Part shown: one piece after another, positions 7,695-15,825 of the stretch
Numbering within the stretch: position 1 is the stretch's first letter
Layout of the letters: the number at the start of each line of letters is the position of its first letter
Assembly: GCF_000429305.1 (NCBI RefSeq)
Contig: NZ_AUBP01000038.1
Span: forward strand, 1-42,042
DNA from: Desulfovibrio inopinatus DSM 10711
GTDB lineage: Bacteria > Desulfobacterota > Desulfovibrionia > Desulfovibrionales > Desulfovibrionaceae
Length of the DNA stretch: 42,042 bases
Reading direction: 5' to 3'
Made by a program: the position numbers and the translations under genes
Notes under the pieces: generated by a model
The model's input: the letters and a program-made list of their open reading frames with translations, nothing else
Told to the model about the DNA's origin: nothing
Database searches by the model: none

Positions 7695-7821
7695 TTGCAG
7701 TCTGCAAAGGTTATGGCACGATGTTTCATGAGAGCTTGCAGGAATGACCGCCCGGATTACAACGATCGTCCCGGTTGCCGGGACTATTGCAAAACGCAAA
7801 GGTCGTTGCGCATACCGTTGC
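7695..7821. promoter_or_regulatory. TTGCA/TGCAA inverted repeats in the divergent control region
   Basis: TTGCA-GTC-TGCAA (7695-7707) and CGCAA-N6-TTGCG (7795-7810) are inverted repeats, with single TTGCAA copies near 7787 and 7817. A separate hairpin GTCCCGG-TTG-CCGGGAC spans 7768-7784. The repeats lie about 80-200 bases upstream of the minus-strand sigma-54 promoter and also directly before the Lon-type gene, so they could serve both directions. They resemble the cluster at 3856-3919. No gene is seen in 7545-7847. Confidence 0.4.
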
Positions 7822-7847
7822 AAACCAGTGTATTGAGGTGAAAACGC

Positions 7848-9944
7848 ATGGCTTTTTTTCGGAAAAAAGAAAAGGAAGAGGTGCAGGAGCAGCTTGAGCA
7901 GGCGCCCCAGATGCCTCAAGAGGTGACGCCGCCCGCGCCACCTTCACGATTGGATGAACTCCGGGCCGAATTGGAACAAATGCATTTGCCCGAGTATGCT
8001 CGAACCGTTGCCTTTAAGGAACTGGAGCGGTTGGGACATACAGAGCCGTCGAGCGCAGAGTATAGCATTGGCCTGAATTACCTTGAATTCATTGCCAGCC
8101 TGCCATGGTTTGTGGCGACGGAAGATAACCTCGACATGGAACGGGCAGAGCAGATACTGAGTCAGGATCATGCCGGCATGGTGCAGGTGAAAGAGCGTGT
8201 TTTGGAACACCTTGCCGTCAGCATCCGTGTGGGATCGCAACCGTTGCGTGTTCTCGTCGTCGATGATGAACCCATTGCCTTGGAGAATATGGCGATCATT
8301 TTATCACGTGAAGGCTATGAGACGCATACGGCATCTGGAGGACCGCAGGCTTTGGCCATGTTGGCTGAAGAAGAATTTGATCTTGTTGTGTCGGATCTTA
8401 AGATGGATCGATTGGACGGGATGCAGCTTCTTGAGAAAGCAAAACATATTTCACCCAACACCCGATTCATTATCATAACAGGCTATGCCACCGTGGCGAC
8501 GGCCGTCGACGCTATGCGTAAGGGAGCCGTTCATTTTCTCGCTAAGCCCATCGATCTCAACGTATTGCGTCAAGTGGCGGCAGATGCGTTGTCCGGCGTG
8601 CGTCGGCGTCGTTTGGCACCGGGAACGGTTTTGTGTTTTTCCGGCCCTCCGGGAACAGGGAAAACATCGGTCGGACAATCGATCGCGCATGCCTTGGGGC
8701 GTTCGTTTGCACGTCTCTCCATGGCCGGCATGCGTGACGAGTCGGAGATGCGCGGGCATCGACGTACATATGTCGGCGCTATGCCTGGCCGTATTCTCTC
8801 TGAGTTGCGCCGTGCCGGAGTCAACAATCCTGTATTCATGCTCGATGAACTGGACAAGATCGGCCAGGATTTTCGTGGAGACCCGGCATCCATTCTGCTT
8901 GAGGTCTTGGATCCGGCACAAAACACGGGCTTCTTGGATTATTATCTGGATATGCCGTTTGATTTGAGTGGGGTGTTGTTTCTTGCAACAGCCAATATGG
9001 TCGAGCGATTGTCCAAGCCGCTTTTGGATCGACTGGAGATTATCGAGTTTTCCGCCTACACCCCGTCAGAAAAGCGTATTATTGTCCAAAATCACCTTTT
9101 ACCGCGTCAACTTGAACGACATGGGTTGCTCGCGGATGAAATGACGCTGACGCCCGATGCTATTGATCTGCTTGTTTCGGGGTATACACGAGAAGCCGGC
9201 GTACGAAATTTGGATCGTGAAATCGGGGGATTATGTCGAAAGGTGAATAGACAACTCATCAGTTGCGAACAGGAATCGTGCGTGGTTGATACAGATATGG
9301 TTGAAGAACTCCTCGGACCTATTCGCATTACCAGAGAAGCCGCCCGTGGCGCCGATGTTGTCGGGATGGCAACGGCGATGGTTTGGACGGAATATGGAGG
9401 CGAGATTCTGTTTGTAGAAACAGCATGCATGCCCGGCCGAGGGAAACTTCTCATGACAGGGTCGCTGGGCGATGTGCTCAAAGAGTCGGCGCAGACCGCA
9501 TTAAGTTATGTTCGTAGCCAGTCGGACCGATTAGGCATTGAGGGTGATTTCTTTGCGACCAAGGATATTCATGTTCATATCCCGGCCGGTTCCGTCCCGA
9601 AAGATGGACCATCAGCCGGTATCACCATTGCCACGGCGCTGATTTCCCTGCTCACGGACAGGCCGGCCCGACGGAATGTCGCCATGACCGGAGAGCTGAG
9701 CTTAAGCGGACGAGTGCTGCCCGTGAGCGGTCTTCGGATGAAGATTCTGGCGGCAGCACAGGCCGGCGTCGTGAAGGTCGTCCTGCCGGAGCGGAATCGG
9801 CCTGATGTGGAGGCACTTGAGCCCGAAGTGCAAAATGCGCTTGAGATCGTGTTTGCCAGCAGGGCCGATGACGTGTTGGAACACGTATTGTTGCCGGAAG
9901 AAGCTGCTCCGGCGCCAGTGCCGACTCAACCGTCCATACCGTAG
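7848..9944 (+). CDS. Lon-type ATP-dependent protease with inserted response-regulator receiver domain
   Basis: A 698-residue cytoplasmic protein. The N-terminal substrate domain of Lon is absent. Residues 34-127 match the Lon region just before the ATPase (EYSIGLNYLEFIASLPW, then the VKERVLEHLAV helix). A receiver domain follows at 133-250 with acidic pair D139/D140, phospho-acceptor D183, T211 and K233. The Lon ATPase then resumes: Walker A GPPGTGKTS (266-274), Walker B MLDELDK (331-337) and the GHRRTYVGAMPG loop. The protease domain has catalytic Ser589 (PKDGPSAG) and Lys632, 43 residues apart as in E. coli Lon. All catalytic residues are present, so it should be an active protease switched by phosphorylation. 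It overlaps the converging regulator gene by 19 bases. Confidence 0.9.
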   Translation: MAFFRKKEKEEVQEQLEQAPQMPQEVTPPAPPSRLDELRAELEQMHLPEYARTVAFKELERLGHTEPSSAEYSIGLNYLEFIASLPWFVATEDNLDMERAEQILSQDHAGMVQVKERVLEHLAVSIRVGSQPLRVLVVDDEPIALENMAIILSREGYETHTASGGPQALAMLAEEEFDLVVSDLKMDRLDGMQLLEKAKHISPNTRFIIITGYATVATAVDAMRKGAVHFLAKPIDLNVLRQVAADALSGVRRRRLAPGTVLCFSGPPGTGKTSVGQSIAHALGRSFARLSMAGMRDESEMRGHRRTYVGAMPGRILSELRRAGVNNPVFMLDELDKIGQDFRGDPASILLEVLDPAQNTGFLDYYLDMPFDLSGVLFLATANMVERLSKPLLDRLEIIEFSAYTPSEKRIIVQNHLLPRQLERHGLLADEMTLTPDAIDLLVSGYTREAGVRNLDREIGGLCRKVNRQLISCEQESCVVDTDMVEELLGPIRITREAARGADVVGMATAMVWTEYGGEILFVETACMPGRGKLLMTGSLGDVLKESAQTALSYVRSQSDRLGIEGDFFATKDIHVHIPAGSVPKDGPSAGITIATALISLLTDRPARRNVAMTGELSLSGRVLPVSGLRMKILAAAQAGVVKVVLPERNRPDVEALEPEVQNALEIVFASRADDVLEHVLLPEEAAPAPVPTQPSIP

Positions 9945-11284
9945 GCTTTGAGCTTGCGCCAAATGGTTGCCCGGTCGATATCGAGCACTTGGGCAGCGCA
10001 GGTTCTATTACCGCCGCACTGCTCAAGTACCCAGGCGATATGGCGTTTTTCGTTTTCCTTGAGGCTAATCATTTCTCGGGGTGCACTCTGATGTTGGACA
10101 TGACCATCGGTAACCACGATGTCCGGCGGAAGGTGTTGCGCCCCGATAACCTCTCCTTCGCATAAGACCACGGCTCGCTCCACGATATTTTCCAATTCGC
10201 GGACATTGCCTGGAAACTCATAGTGCATGAGCAATTCCATGCAGTCATCGCCGAGGCGCTTTTCTCCCTTTCCGAGCAAACGAGTATATTTGTCAAGGAA
10301 GAACGTGGACAGCAAGCCGATGTCTTCACGTCGTTCACGAAGCGGAGGGGAATGGAGCGTGATGACATTGAGACGGTAGAACAAGTCACGCCGAAAAGTT
10401 CCTTGCGACACTTCAACGGCAAGATTTTTATTCGTTGCAGCCAACACGCGAATATCAATGGGAACTTCATTCGTTCCCCCCACCCGAATCAGGCTGCGTT
10501 CTTCCAGAACCCGCAACAGCTTGACCTGCATCATGAGCTCCATATCGCCGATTTCATCGAGCAGAAAGGTTCCGCCCTGTGCTGCTTCCATTAAGCCTTT
10601 CGTTGGGGCGTTGCGTGCTCCGGTGTACGCTCCGGGTTCATGGCCGAAGAGTTCGTTCGCAAGGAGATCCTGGTTGAACGCACCGCAGTTGACGGCAAGA
10701 AATCGTTTGTCTCTTCTTGCGGACAAGGCGTGAATGGCTTTGGCGATGAGTTCCTTGCCTGTTCCGGTTTCCCCTGTGATGAGGACGGTAGAGTCCACCG
10801 CAGCCACTTTGGCGATATCTTGCTTGAGCACTTGCATGGCCGGACTTTGACCGATAATGAGCGGGCCCTGATGCCCTTCAAGCTGACCTCGCAAGGCGTC
10901 GATTTCTTGGCGGAGTTGGCATTTTTCTAAAGCCTTCGTGACAAGTGCAAGCAATTCTTTGATTTGCAACGGCTTGGAAAGATACGAATACGCACCGCGG
11001 TTCATGGCTTCGACAGCCGAATCAACGGTTCCATACCCGGTCACCACGAGCACTTCGACGCGCGGTTGCAGTTCTTTGGCGCGTTTAAGAACTTCCATGC
11101 CGTCCATCTGGGGCATGCAAAGATCCGTAACAACGATATCGAACGTTTCACGCTCCATAACGGCAATAGCATCGGCTCCCGTTGCTTCGGATTGAACCGT
11201 ATACCCTTTGCGCGATAAGGCTAACTCCAGATTCTCTCGGGCGATCTGTTCGTCCTCGACTATAAGAATGCGGGCCGAACTCAT
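9926..11284 (-). CDS. NtrC-type sigma-54-dependent response regulator (regulator 1)
   Basis: A 452-residue activator with three domains: receiver (about 1-122, acidic D10/E11-type pocket, phospho-acceptor D54, K104), AAA+ ATPase (about 142-375, Walker A GETGTGKE at 171-178, Walker B LLDEIGD at 241-247) and a Fis-type DNA-binding helix-turn-helix at the C-terminus (NRTCAAQVLDIDRATIWRKL). The sigma-54 contact loop reads GAYTGA (218-223), a tolerated variant of GAFTGA. ATG 11284 overlaps the kinase stop (ATGA), so kinase and regulator form a coupled pair and a probable cognate system. Likely targets are the nearby sigma-54-type promoters. The 3' end overlaps the Lon-type gene on the other strand. 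Confidence 0.9.
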   Translation of the reverse strand: MSSARILIVEDEQIARENLELALSRKGYTVQSEATGADAIAVMERETFDIVVTDLCMPQMDGMEVLKRAKELQPRVEVLVVTGYGTVDSAVEAMNRGAYSYLSKPLQIKELLALVTKALEKCQLRQEIDALRGQLEGHQGPLIIGQSPAMQVLKQDIAKVAAVDSTVLITGETGTGKELIAKAIHALSARRDKRFLAVNCGAFNQDLLANELFGHEPGAYTGARNAPTKGLMEAAQGGTFLLDEIGDMELMMQVKLLRVLEERSLIRVGGTNEVPIDIRVLAATNKNLAVEVSQGTFRRDLFYRLNVITLHSPPLRERREDIGLLSTFFLDKYTRLLGKGEKRLGDDCMELLMHYEFPGNVRELENIVERAVVLCEGEVIGAQHLPPDIVVTDGHVQHQSAPREMISLKENEKRHIAWVLEQCGGNRTCAAQVLDIDRATIWRKLKAYGMDG

Positions 11285-12708
11285 GAGCTTCTCTCTTTCG
11301 TTTCTGCATGAATGGGGAGCGTGATGACGAACCTCGTTCCGATACCTTCTTTGCCTTCGACGCAAATTTCTCCATCATGTTTTCGAACAATACCGTACAC
11401 GATATAAAGTCCGAGTCCGGTTCCGGTTCCGACATCTTTGGTTGTAAAAAAGGGATCGAATATTTGGCCTCGGACTTCATCGCTGAGACCGCAGCCATCA
11501 TCTTCAATAACGAGGCTGACGCGATTGCGTGCCATGTCGGATTCGGCGGTGACACTGAGGCCGGTTCCGTTATCTCCGAGCGCTTGGATGCCGTTCATGA
11601 GTAAGTTGAGAAGAACTTCCTGCATTTGTTGCCGGTCCATTTCGACGGTAATCGCCTCGGGAATCCATGTCTCAATGGTAACGCCTGAAGGAACCTGACT
11701 CGAAATGAGCGCTAATGCGTTGTTGACCATACTATGCAGGTACTCTGTTCGCTTGGTGAATTCGCGTTTTCGCGAAAATTCAAGCAAACCACGAACGATG
11801 TCGCGGGCGCGCAAGGTTTCACGCTCAATATTGTTGAGCATTTTGGAGGAAAATTCTGGATCCGGTGTTTCTTCCTCCATAAGAAGCTGGCATGAGGTGG
11901 AAATGTTATTGAGCGGGTTGTTCAGCTGGTGCGCAATGCCTGAAGCAAGTTGGCCGATGGAGGAAAGTTTTTTGTTTTGGACGAGTTGCTCCTGGCGGCG
12001 CTCCAATTCCATGACCATTCGATTGATGGCTTTCATAATACGCAAAATTTCGTTGTCAGCGCGTCCCATAGGGACCGGTTCGAAATCGCCTTCGGCAATT
12101 CGAACCGTGGTTGCTTCCACTTCGCTCAGAGGGCGAATAATTCTGGTATTGAGAAAGTAGATAATCGTCAGGCCCCATAAAATGACCATTCCCATGGAGA
12201 TAAAAAGATTCTTTCGTAACCGCTCGTTGATCTGCACAATGCGGGTACGTTCGAAACGAACAATTTTTCTGGTCATTTCCTCGAGAAGTTGTCCTGTCGA
12301 TCGAAGTTTTTTGATCTCACCGGGAGTGGCATTCTCTTGCTCTGTATGAACTTTTTCTATGAGTTGGCCATAGAGAGAGAGCGTTTGACGCAGGCTTTCA
12401 ACATTGTCGGTAATAAGCAAAGGGCCGTGCTCTTCCAGTTCTAAAAGCTTGTCGTATGCACGCCGGACATGTTCGACGTTTTCATCGTACCCTTGTCCGT
12501 AGAGAAAATAGTTTTTTTCGTACCGTCGCATTTCGAGAATGATATTGGACAAGTCATCGGCAATTTCCACGACCATGACTTTTCGTTCGATATTTTGCAG
12601 ATTATAGTAGGAAACGGCACCGATGGAACTGAGCAGCGCAAACCAGAGAGCGAATCCAAGAAGAACTTGATGGCGTAAATTGAGACTTAACGTTGGAAAT
12701 GGAATCAT
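11281..12708 (-). CDS. Membrane sensor histidine kinase
   Basis: A 475-residue kinase. Transmembrane helices at about 14-33 and 168-186 enclose a ~135-residue periplasmic domain, predicted all-helical and containing RRYEKNYFLYG, a signature seen in four-helix-bundle sensor domains. A HAMP linker (about 188-240) is followed by the dimerisation/phospho-acceptor domain with His260 (GIAHQLNNPLNNIS) and the ATPase domain: N-box Asn372, G1 DDGCG (403-407), F-box FDPFFTTK and G2 GTGTGLGL (427-434). GAGGA 8 bases before ATG 12708 supports this start over an upstream one. It is co-translated with regulator 1 and is the only kinase in the window, although three related receiver proteins lie nearby. Ligand unknown. 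Confidence 0.9.
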   Translation of the reverse strand: MIPFPTLSLNLRHQVLLGFALWFALLSSIGAVSYYNLQNIERKVMVVEIADDLSNIILEMRRYEKNYFLYGQGYDENVEHVRRAYDKLLELEEHGPLLITDNVESLRQTLSLYGQLIEKVHTEQENATPGEIKKLRSTGQLLEEMTRKIVRFERTRIVQINERLRKNLFISMGMVILWGLTIIYFLNTRIIRPLSEVEATTVRIAEGDFEPVPMGRADNEILRIMKAINRMVMELERRQEQLVQNKKLSSIGQLASGIAHQLNNPLNNISTSCQLLMEEETPDPEFSSKMLNNIERETLRARDIVRGLLEFSRKREFTKRTEYLHSMVNNALALISSQVPSGVTIETWIPEAITVEMDRQQMQEVLLNLLMNGIQALGDNGTGLSVTAESDMARNRVSLVIEDDGCGLSDEVRGQIFDPFFTTKDVGTGTGLGLYIVYGIVRKHDGEICVEGKEGIGTRFVITLPIHAETKERSS

Positions 12709-13111
12709 GTGTCTATCCTCTTCTGTATTTGGAACTTTGCTCAATTGGGTGAAATACCAGACGCCACCAATATACAAAACCGATAGACGACAGGCACAAC
12801 GATGGTATTGCCATGTGAAACGATATGAGCGCCAAACCTTTGAAGAGACAACAGGCAGGCGTCTCGCCTGCGTCTAGGCCAATACACGAGCTCACGCCAT
12901 ATGAAAAGAGATGGAAATAACATCGATATCACCGTTGAAGCTGCCTGATTAACGCGTGGAAGAAGAGAAACAAGCGAAGAAAGAGGGATTATATCATATT
13001 GGATATCAGCCGGCTTCCCAAAGAAAGATCGCCTTTTAGGGGGACGTGTCCTTCTTATGAAGTATGGAGGAGGACAGAGGAAAGCATCCATAGCGGAGAA
13101 GACGTTTCGCA
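12709..13111. other. Intergenic stretch with one small hairpin
   Basis: No convincing gene is seen. A hairpin GCAGGCG-TCT-CGCCTGC (12855-12871) lies about 240 bases beyond the third USP-like gene in its direction of transcription and may help end that transcript; its T-run is weak. A promoter for the kinase operon must lie at the left end, but I could not identify one with confidence. Confidence 0.4.
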
Positions 13112-13558
13112 TTATAAATTAAAGACAGGCATCAGAAGATTTTTCTTCAGGCATTGGTTTTCTTCCCCGACAAGTACGGCGAAATCGACACGATGAATGC
13201 GATGTGTGACGTACCACAAGGCCTGGTCCAGTTTTCCCATGGCCGGAACCCAAGTCAAATGCCGCCGCGTCCCCATCCACTCTCGAATCTGATCGATAAT
13301 CGGGGGATGGGCTGCGTTCTCACCAGGGGCAATGCTCGAAGAGAGAAAGAGCATTTCGCTGGAAAGTCGCTTTGCCAGTACACATAAATGGTAGGCGGCA
13401 TCTTCGGGGATGGACATATCGTCTGCCACCACCAGAATCTTTGGTTTTCGACTTTCTTCCATCTCGATTAGCATCCGCATCATTGCCGAAGTGGATTCGG
13501 GATCATCCTTTTCAGCCAAAGTCGCGACAGTGACGACATCCTCTTGGTTGCTACACAT
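13112..13558 (-). CDS. Third USP-like protein
   Basis: A 148-residue protein. The N-terminal stretch DVVTVATLAEKDDPESTSAM (about 7-26) is a diverged copy of the helical motif found in the two other USP-like proteins. Then a USP-like core: strand PKILVVADD (39-47), helix EDAAYHLCVLAKRLSS, strand EMLFLSSSI, and a final strand VDFAVLVGEE. As in the others, the classical ATP-binding motif is not seen. AAGGAGG stands 7 bases before ATG 13558. The sigma-54-type promoter at 13583-13600 is the best match to consensus in the window. It lies between the kinase operon and regulator 2 on the same strand, each with its own gap, so it is probably a single-gene unit. Confidence 0.6.
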   Translation of the reverse strand: MCSNQEDVVTVATLAEKDDPESTSAMMRMLIEMEESRKPKILVVADDMSIPEDAAYHLCVLAKRLSSEMLFLSSSIAPGENAAHPPIIDQIREWMGTRRHLTWVPAMGKLDQALWYVTHRIHRVDFAVLVGEENQCLKKNLLMPVFNL

Positions 13559-13582
13559 AAAGTACCTCCTTGTTCTTTTTTT

Positions 13583-13600
13583 AACAAGAGGCGTGCCAAG
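13583..13600 (-). promoter_or_regulatory. Candidate sigma-54 promoter of the third USP-like gene
   Basis: The minus strand reads CTTGGCACG, CCTC, TTGTT. The -24 element is a perfect consensus and the -12 has one change (TTGT for TTGC), the same change as in the promoter at 7601. Predicted transcription start is just before the ribosome site, about 15 bases from the ATG. Confidence 0.65.
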
Positions 13601-13991
13601 TGATGTTTTTCAATTATCATGCTGGAATATAACACGATCGTTTGCTGCGGAGATGTGATAAAAAATTATGAATCGCTGTAATATGCAACGTTTTGTTGAA
13701 GACGGCCGATTTGGGTGTGATAATATACAACGATCCTGGTTTGGGTGGTGTGATATTTCGCAACACCTGCACGCTGGATTCATATATCAGTTGAACGACC
13801 TTGAGAAATCATTGTCGGGCGACATGTACGCAATATATGGGGGGAGGACCGTGGCACAGCGGTGCGGAGATAAGGTGAACACCCTATCTCTCATCGGTGG
13901 ATTACTTTATTGATATACTCTTTGGACTTGTCGGTCTTGCGGGAATGAACATGGGGAGGCTTCGTTTCGTCGCTCTACGGTCATAGGGACG
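13601..13991. promoter_or_regulatory. Control region with four copies of an AATAT-containing motif; no gene
   Basis: Related motifs occur at 13621 (GCTGGAATATAACACG), 13675 (GCTGTAATATGCAACG), 13717 (TGTGATAATATACAACG) and 13748 (GTGTGATATTTCGCAAC). They lie about 55-185 bases upstream of the predicted start from the sigma-54 promoter at 13583, the normal range for NtrC-type activator sites. Copy 2 also contains TGCAAC...GTTG, recalling the inverted repeats at 3856 and 7695. A short frame at 13668-13913 looks accidental. I see nothing in 13780-13991. Confidence 0.35.
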
Positions 13992-15368
13992 TCATTGTGG
14001 TGCATCCGAAGGATTGTCCATTTCAAGGCGCTTTAATTTGCGCCAGAGTGAAGCGCGATCAATGCCTAATATTTGTGCCGCTTGGGTTTTATTGCCTTGG
14101 GTTTGTTCCAGTACCCATGCAATATATCGTTTCTCATTTTCTTGGAGTGTGATGGGTTCTTCTTCTCGACTCACGCGATTGAACCAATGAGTCTGTTGTT
14201 GCAAATCCAAAGGTAAATGTTTCGGTTGCAGCATTTCACCTGTGCACATCACCAAGGCGCTTTCAATGATATTTTCCAATTCACGCACGTTGCCGGGAAA
14301 TTCGTACTGGCAGAGAATACGGACGACCTCCGGTGCCATATCCGTCGTGTTTTTCCCCATAGCGTGCGCGTGCTTATGCAGGAAGTGGCGGGCCAGCAGC
14401 TCAATGTCTTCGCGTCGATCTTCTAGGGGAGGAGTCTGAACGCTGACAACATTCAGCCGATAATATAAGTCGCGTCGAAATTCACCGTCTTCCACAGCTT
14501 GCAGGAGATCCTTGTTGGTCGCGGCCACAAATCGGACATCAACATTGATTTCCTCGGAACCACCGAGTCGGATCAGCGTTTTCGTTTCCAATGTGCGCAA
14601 GAACTTGGCCTGCATGGGCAAGGGCATGTCCCCTATCTCATCGAGAAAGAAGGTTCCGCCATGCGCTTGTTCCAGGAGTCCTTTTTTTGTGCTGCTGGCA
14701 CCGGAAAAGGCCTCTTTTTCATGGCCGAACAATTCGTTTTCAAGAAGGTTCTCAGCAAATCCCGCGCAATTAATCGCTAAGAAGCGTTCATTGTTTCGTG
14801 GGCTCAAATGATGGATGGCCCGAGCGACGAGTTCTTTCCCCGTTCCTGTTTCGCCGAGAATCAGGACGTTGGAGTCAACAGGAGCGATTTGGGCAACCAG
14901 TTCACGTAGGGCCGTCACGGCTTTGGATTGGCCGACAATGAGCGGCATGCTCAATTCTGCGTTGTGTTGACGTAAAGCCTTGAGTTCTCGGGACATAGCG
15001 TTTTTTTCCAGGGCCTTACGAATGAGTGCGCGGAGTTCGTCGAGATTATAGGGTTTCGATAAATAGTAGTATGCCCCATGCTCCATAGCCTGGACGGCCA
15101 TCTCCACGGTGGCATACCCCGTAAGGACAATCACTTCGGTGTCGGGTTGGAGGGCTTTTGCCGTATTGAGAACCTGAACGCCATCGACAAGCCGCATTCG
15201 CATGTCGGTCAAGACGACGTCGTATTCATTTTTTTTTAACAACTTGAGTGCCGATTCTCCATCGGGGGCGACATCGACATCATAGCCTTCTCGTTTGAGA
15301 ACGAGTTGTAAATTTTCGCGAGTAACGGTCTCGTCTTCAACGACGAGGATGTGAATCGGTTGTGCCAT
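13992..15368 (-). CDS. NtrC-type response regulator with degenerate sigma-54 contact loop (regulator 2)
   Basis: A 458-residue protein: receiver (about 1-124, phospho-acceptor D55, K105), AAA+ domain (about 144-380, Walker A GETGTGKE at 172-179, Walker B FFLDEIGD) and C-terminal Fis-type HTH. The loop that normally reads GAFTGA is EAFSGA (219-224): the first Gly is Glu and the key Thr is Ser. The receiver also lacks the usual Pro after the phospho-site (MRMRLVDG). Its recognition helix, IDRASLWRKLK, is nearly that of regulator 1 (IDRATIWRKLK), so both may bind the same sites. No kinase gene adjoins it. It may activate weakly or act as a competitor. GGAG 11 bases before ATG 15368 is a loose ribosome site. 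Confidence 0.88.
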   Translation of the reverse strand: MAQPIHILVVEDETVTRENLQLVLKREGYDVDVAPDGESALKLLKKNEYDVVLTDMRMRLVDGVQVLNTAKALQPDTEVIVLTGYATVEMAVQAMEHGAYYYLSKPYNLDELRALIRKALEKNAMSRELKALRQHNAELSMPLIVGQSKAVTALRELVAQIAPVDSNVLILGETGTGKELVARAIHHLSPRNNERFLAINCAGFAENLLENELFGHEKEAFSGASSTKKGLLEQAHGGTFFLDEIGDMPLPMQAKFLRTLETKTLIRLGGSEEINVDVRFVAATNKDLLQAVEDGEFRRDLYYRLNVVSVQTPPLEDRREDIELLARHFLHKHAHAMGKNTTDMAPEVVRILCQYEFPGNVRELENIIESALVMCTGEMLQPKHLPLDLQQQTHWFNRVSREEEPITLQENEKRYIAWVLEQTQGNKTQAAQILGIDRASLWRKLKRLEMDNPSDAPQ

Positions 15369-15622
15369 ACGTCATACGCTCCGGGGCATCCAAGGGAGAC
15401 GGAGTGGAGGTCGTGGCAACCACCTCCAAAGTCCACATGATGTAAGTCGTCATTCAGTTTATGATATGTTTCTTAACTCCTTTTGTTCTCATACGAAAGC
15501 AGGAAATGGTTCATGTTGAAATGAGCTGGGTGAGCGAGCTTCTCGTTGTCTCCTATCCTCCTTCTTCTTGAACAAGGAGATGAAAATGAAACGATGGAGC
15601 GAGTGACGTCTTCTCGAAAAGA

Positions 15623-15656
15623 CAGCCGGCCTCGCGGTTTTCCGCAAGGCCGGCTG
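15623..15656 (-). terminator. Terminator of nrdJ
   Basis: CAGCCGGCCTCGCGG (15623-15637) pairs with CCGCAAGGCCGGCTG (15642-15656) around a TTTT loop; on the minus strand TCTTTTC follows. It lies 170 bases past the nrdJ stop. The rest of 15369-15825 shows no gene. Confidence 0.75.
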
Positions 15657-15825
15657 TTGAATTGATGATGAATCATCATGACCCTGTATTCTCAGTCCTC
15701 ATAGGGTTTGCAAACTCCAGGCGTTCGCTCTCCACGTCTCATGAGAAAGGGTTCAGAAAGCGGCATGGGAAGGAGAATCTTCTCCAGCCGTTGGAGACAG
15801 AACTATTTTTCTACCTCATGCGCTC

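Noticed and set aside
7714-7729. TGGCACG followed by TTCAT as a sigma-54 promoter for the Lon fusion
   Set aside because: The -24 part is perfect but the -12 GC is missing at the required spacing.
13668-13913. 81-codon plus-strand frame
   Set aside because: No ribosome site or domain; it covers the repeated motifs thought to be regulatory.
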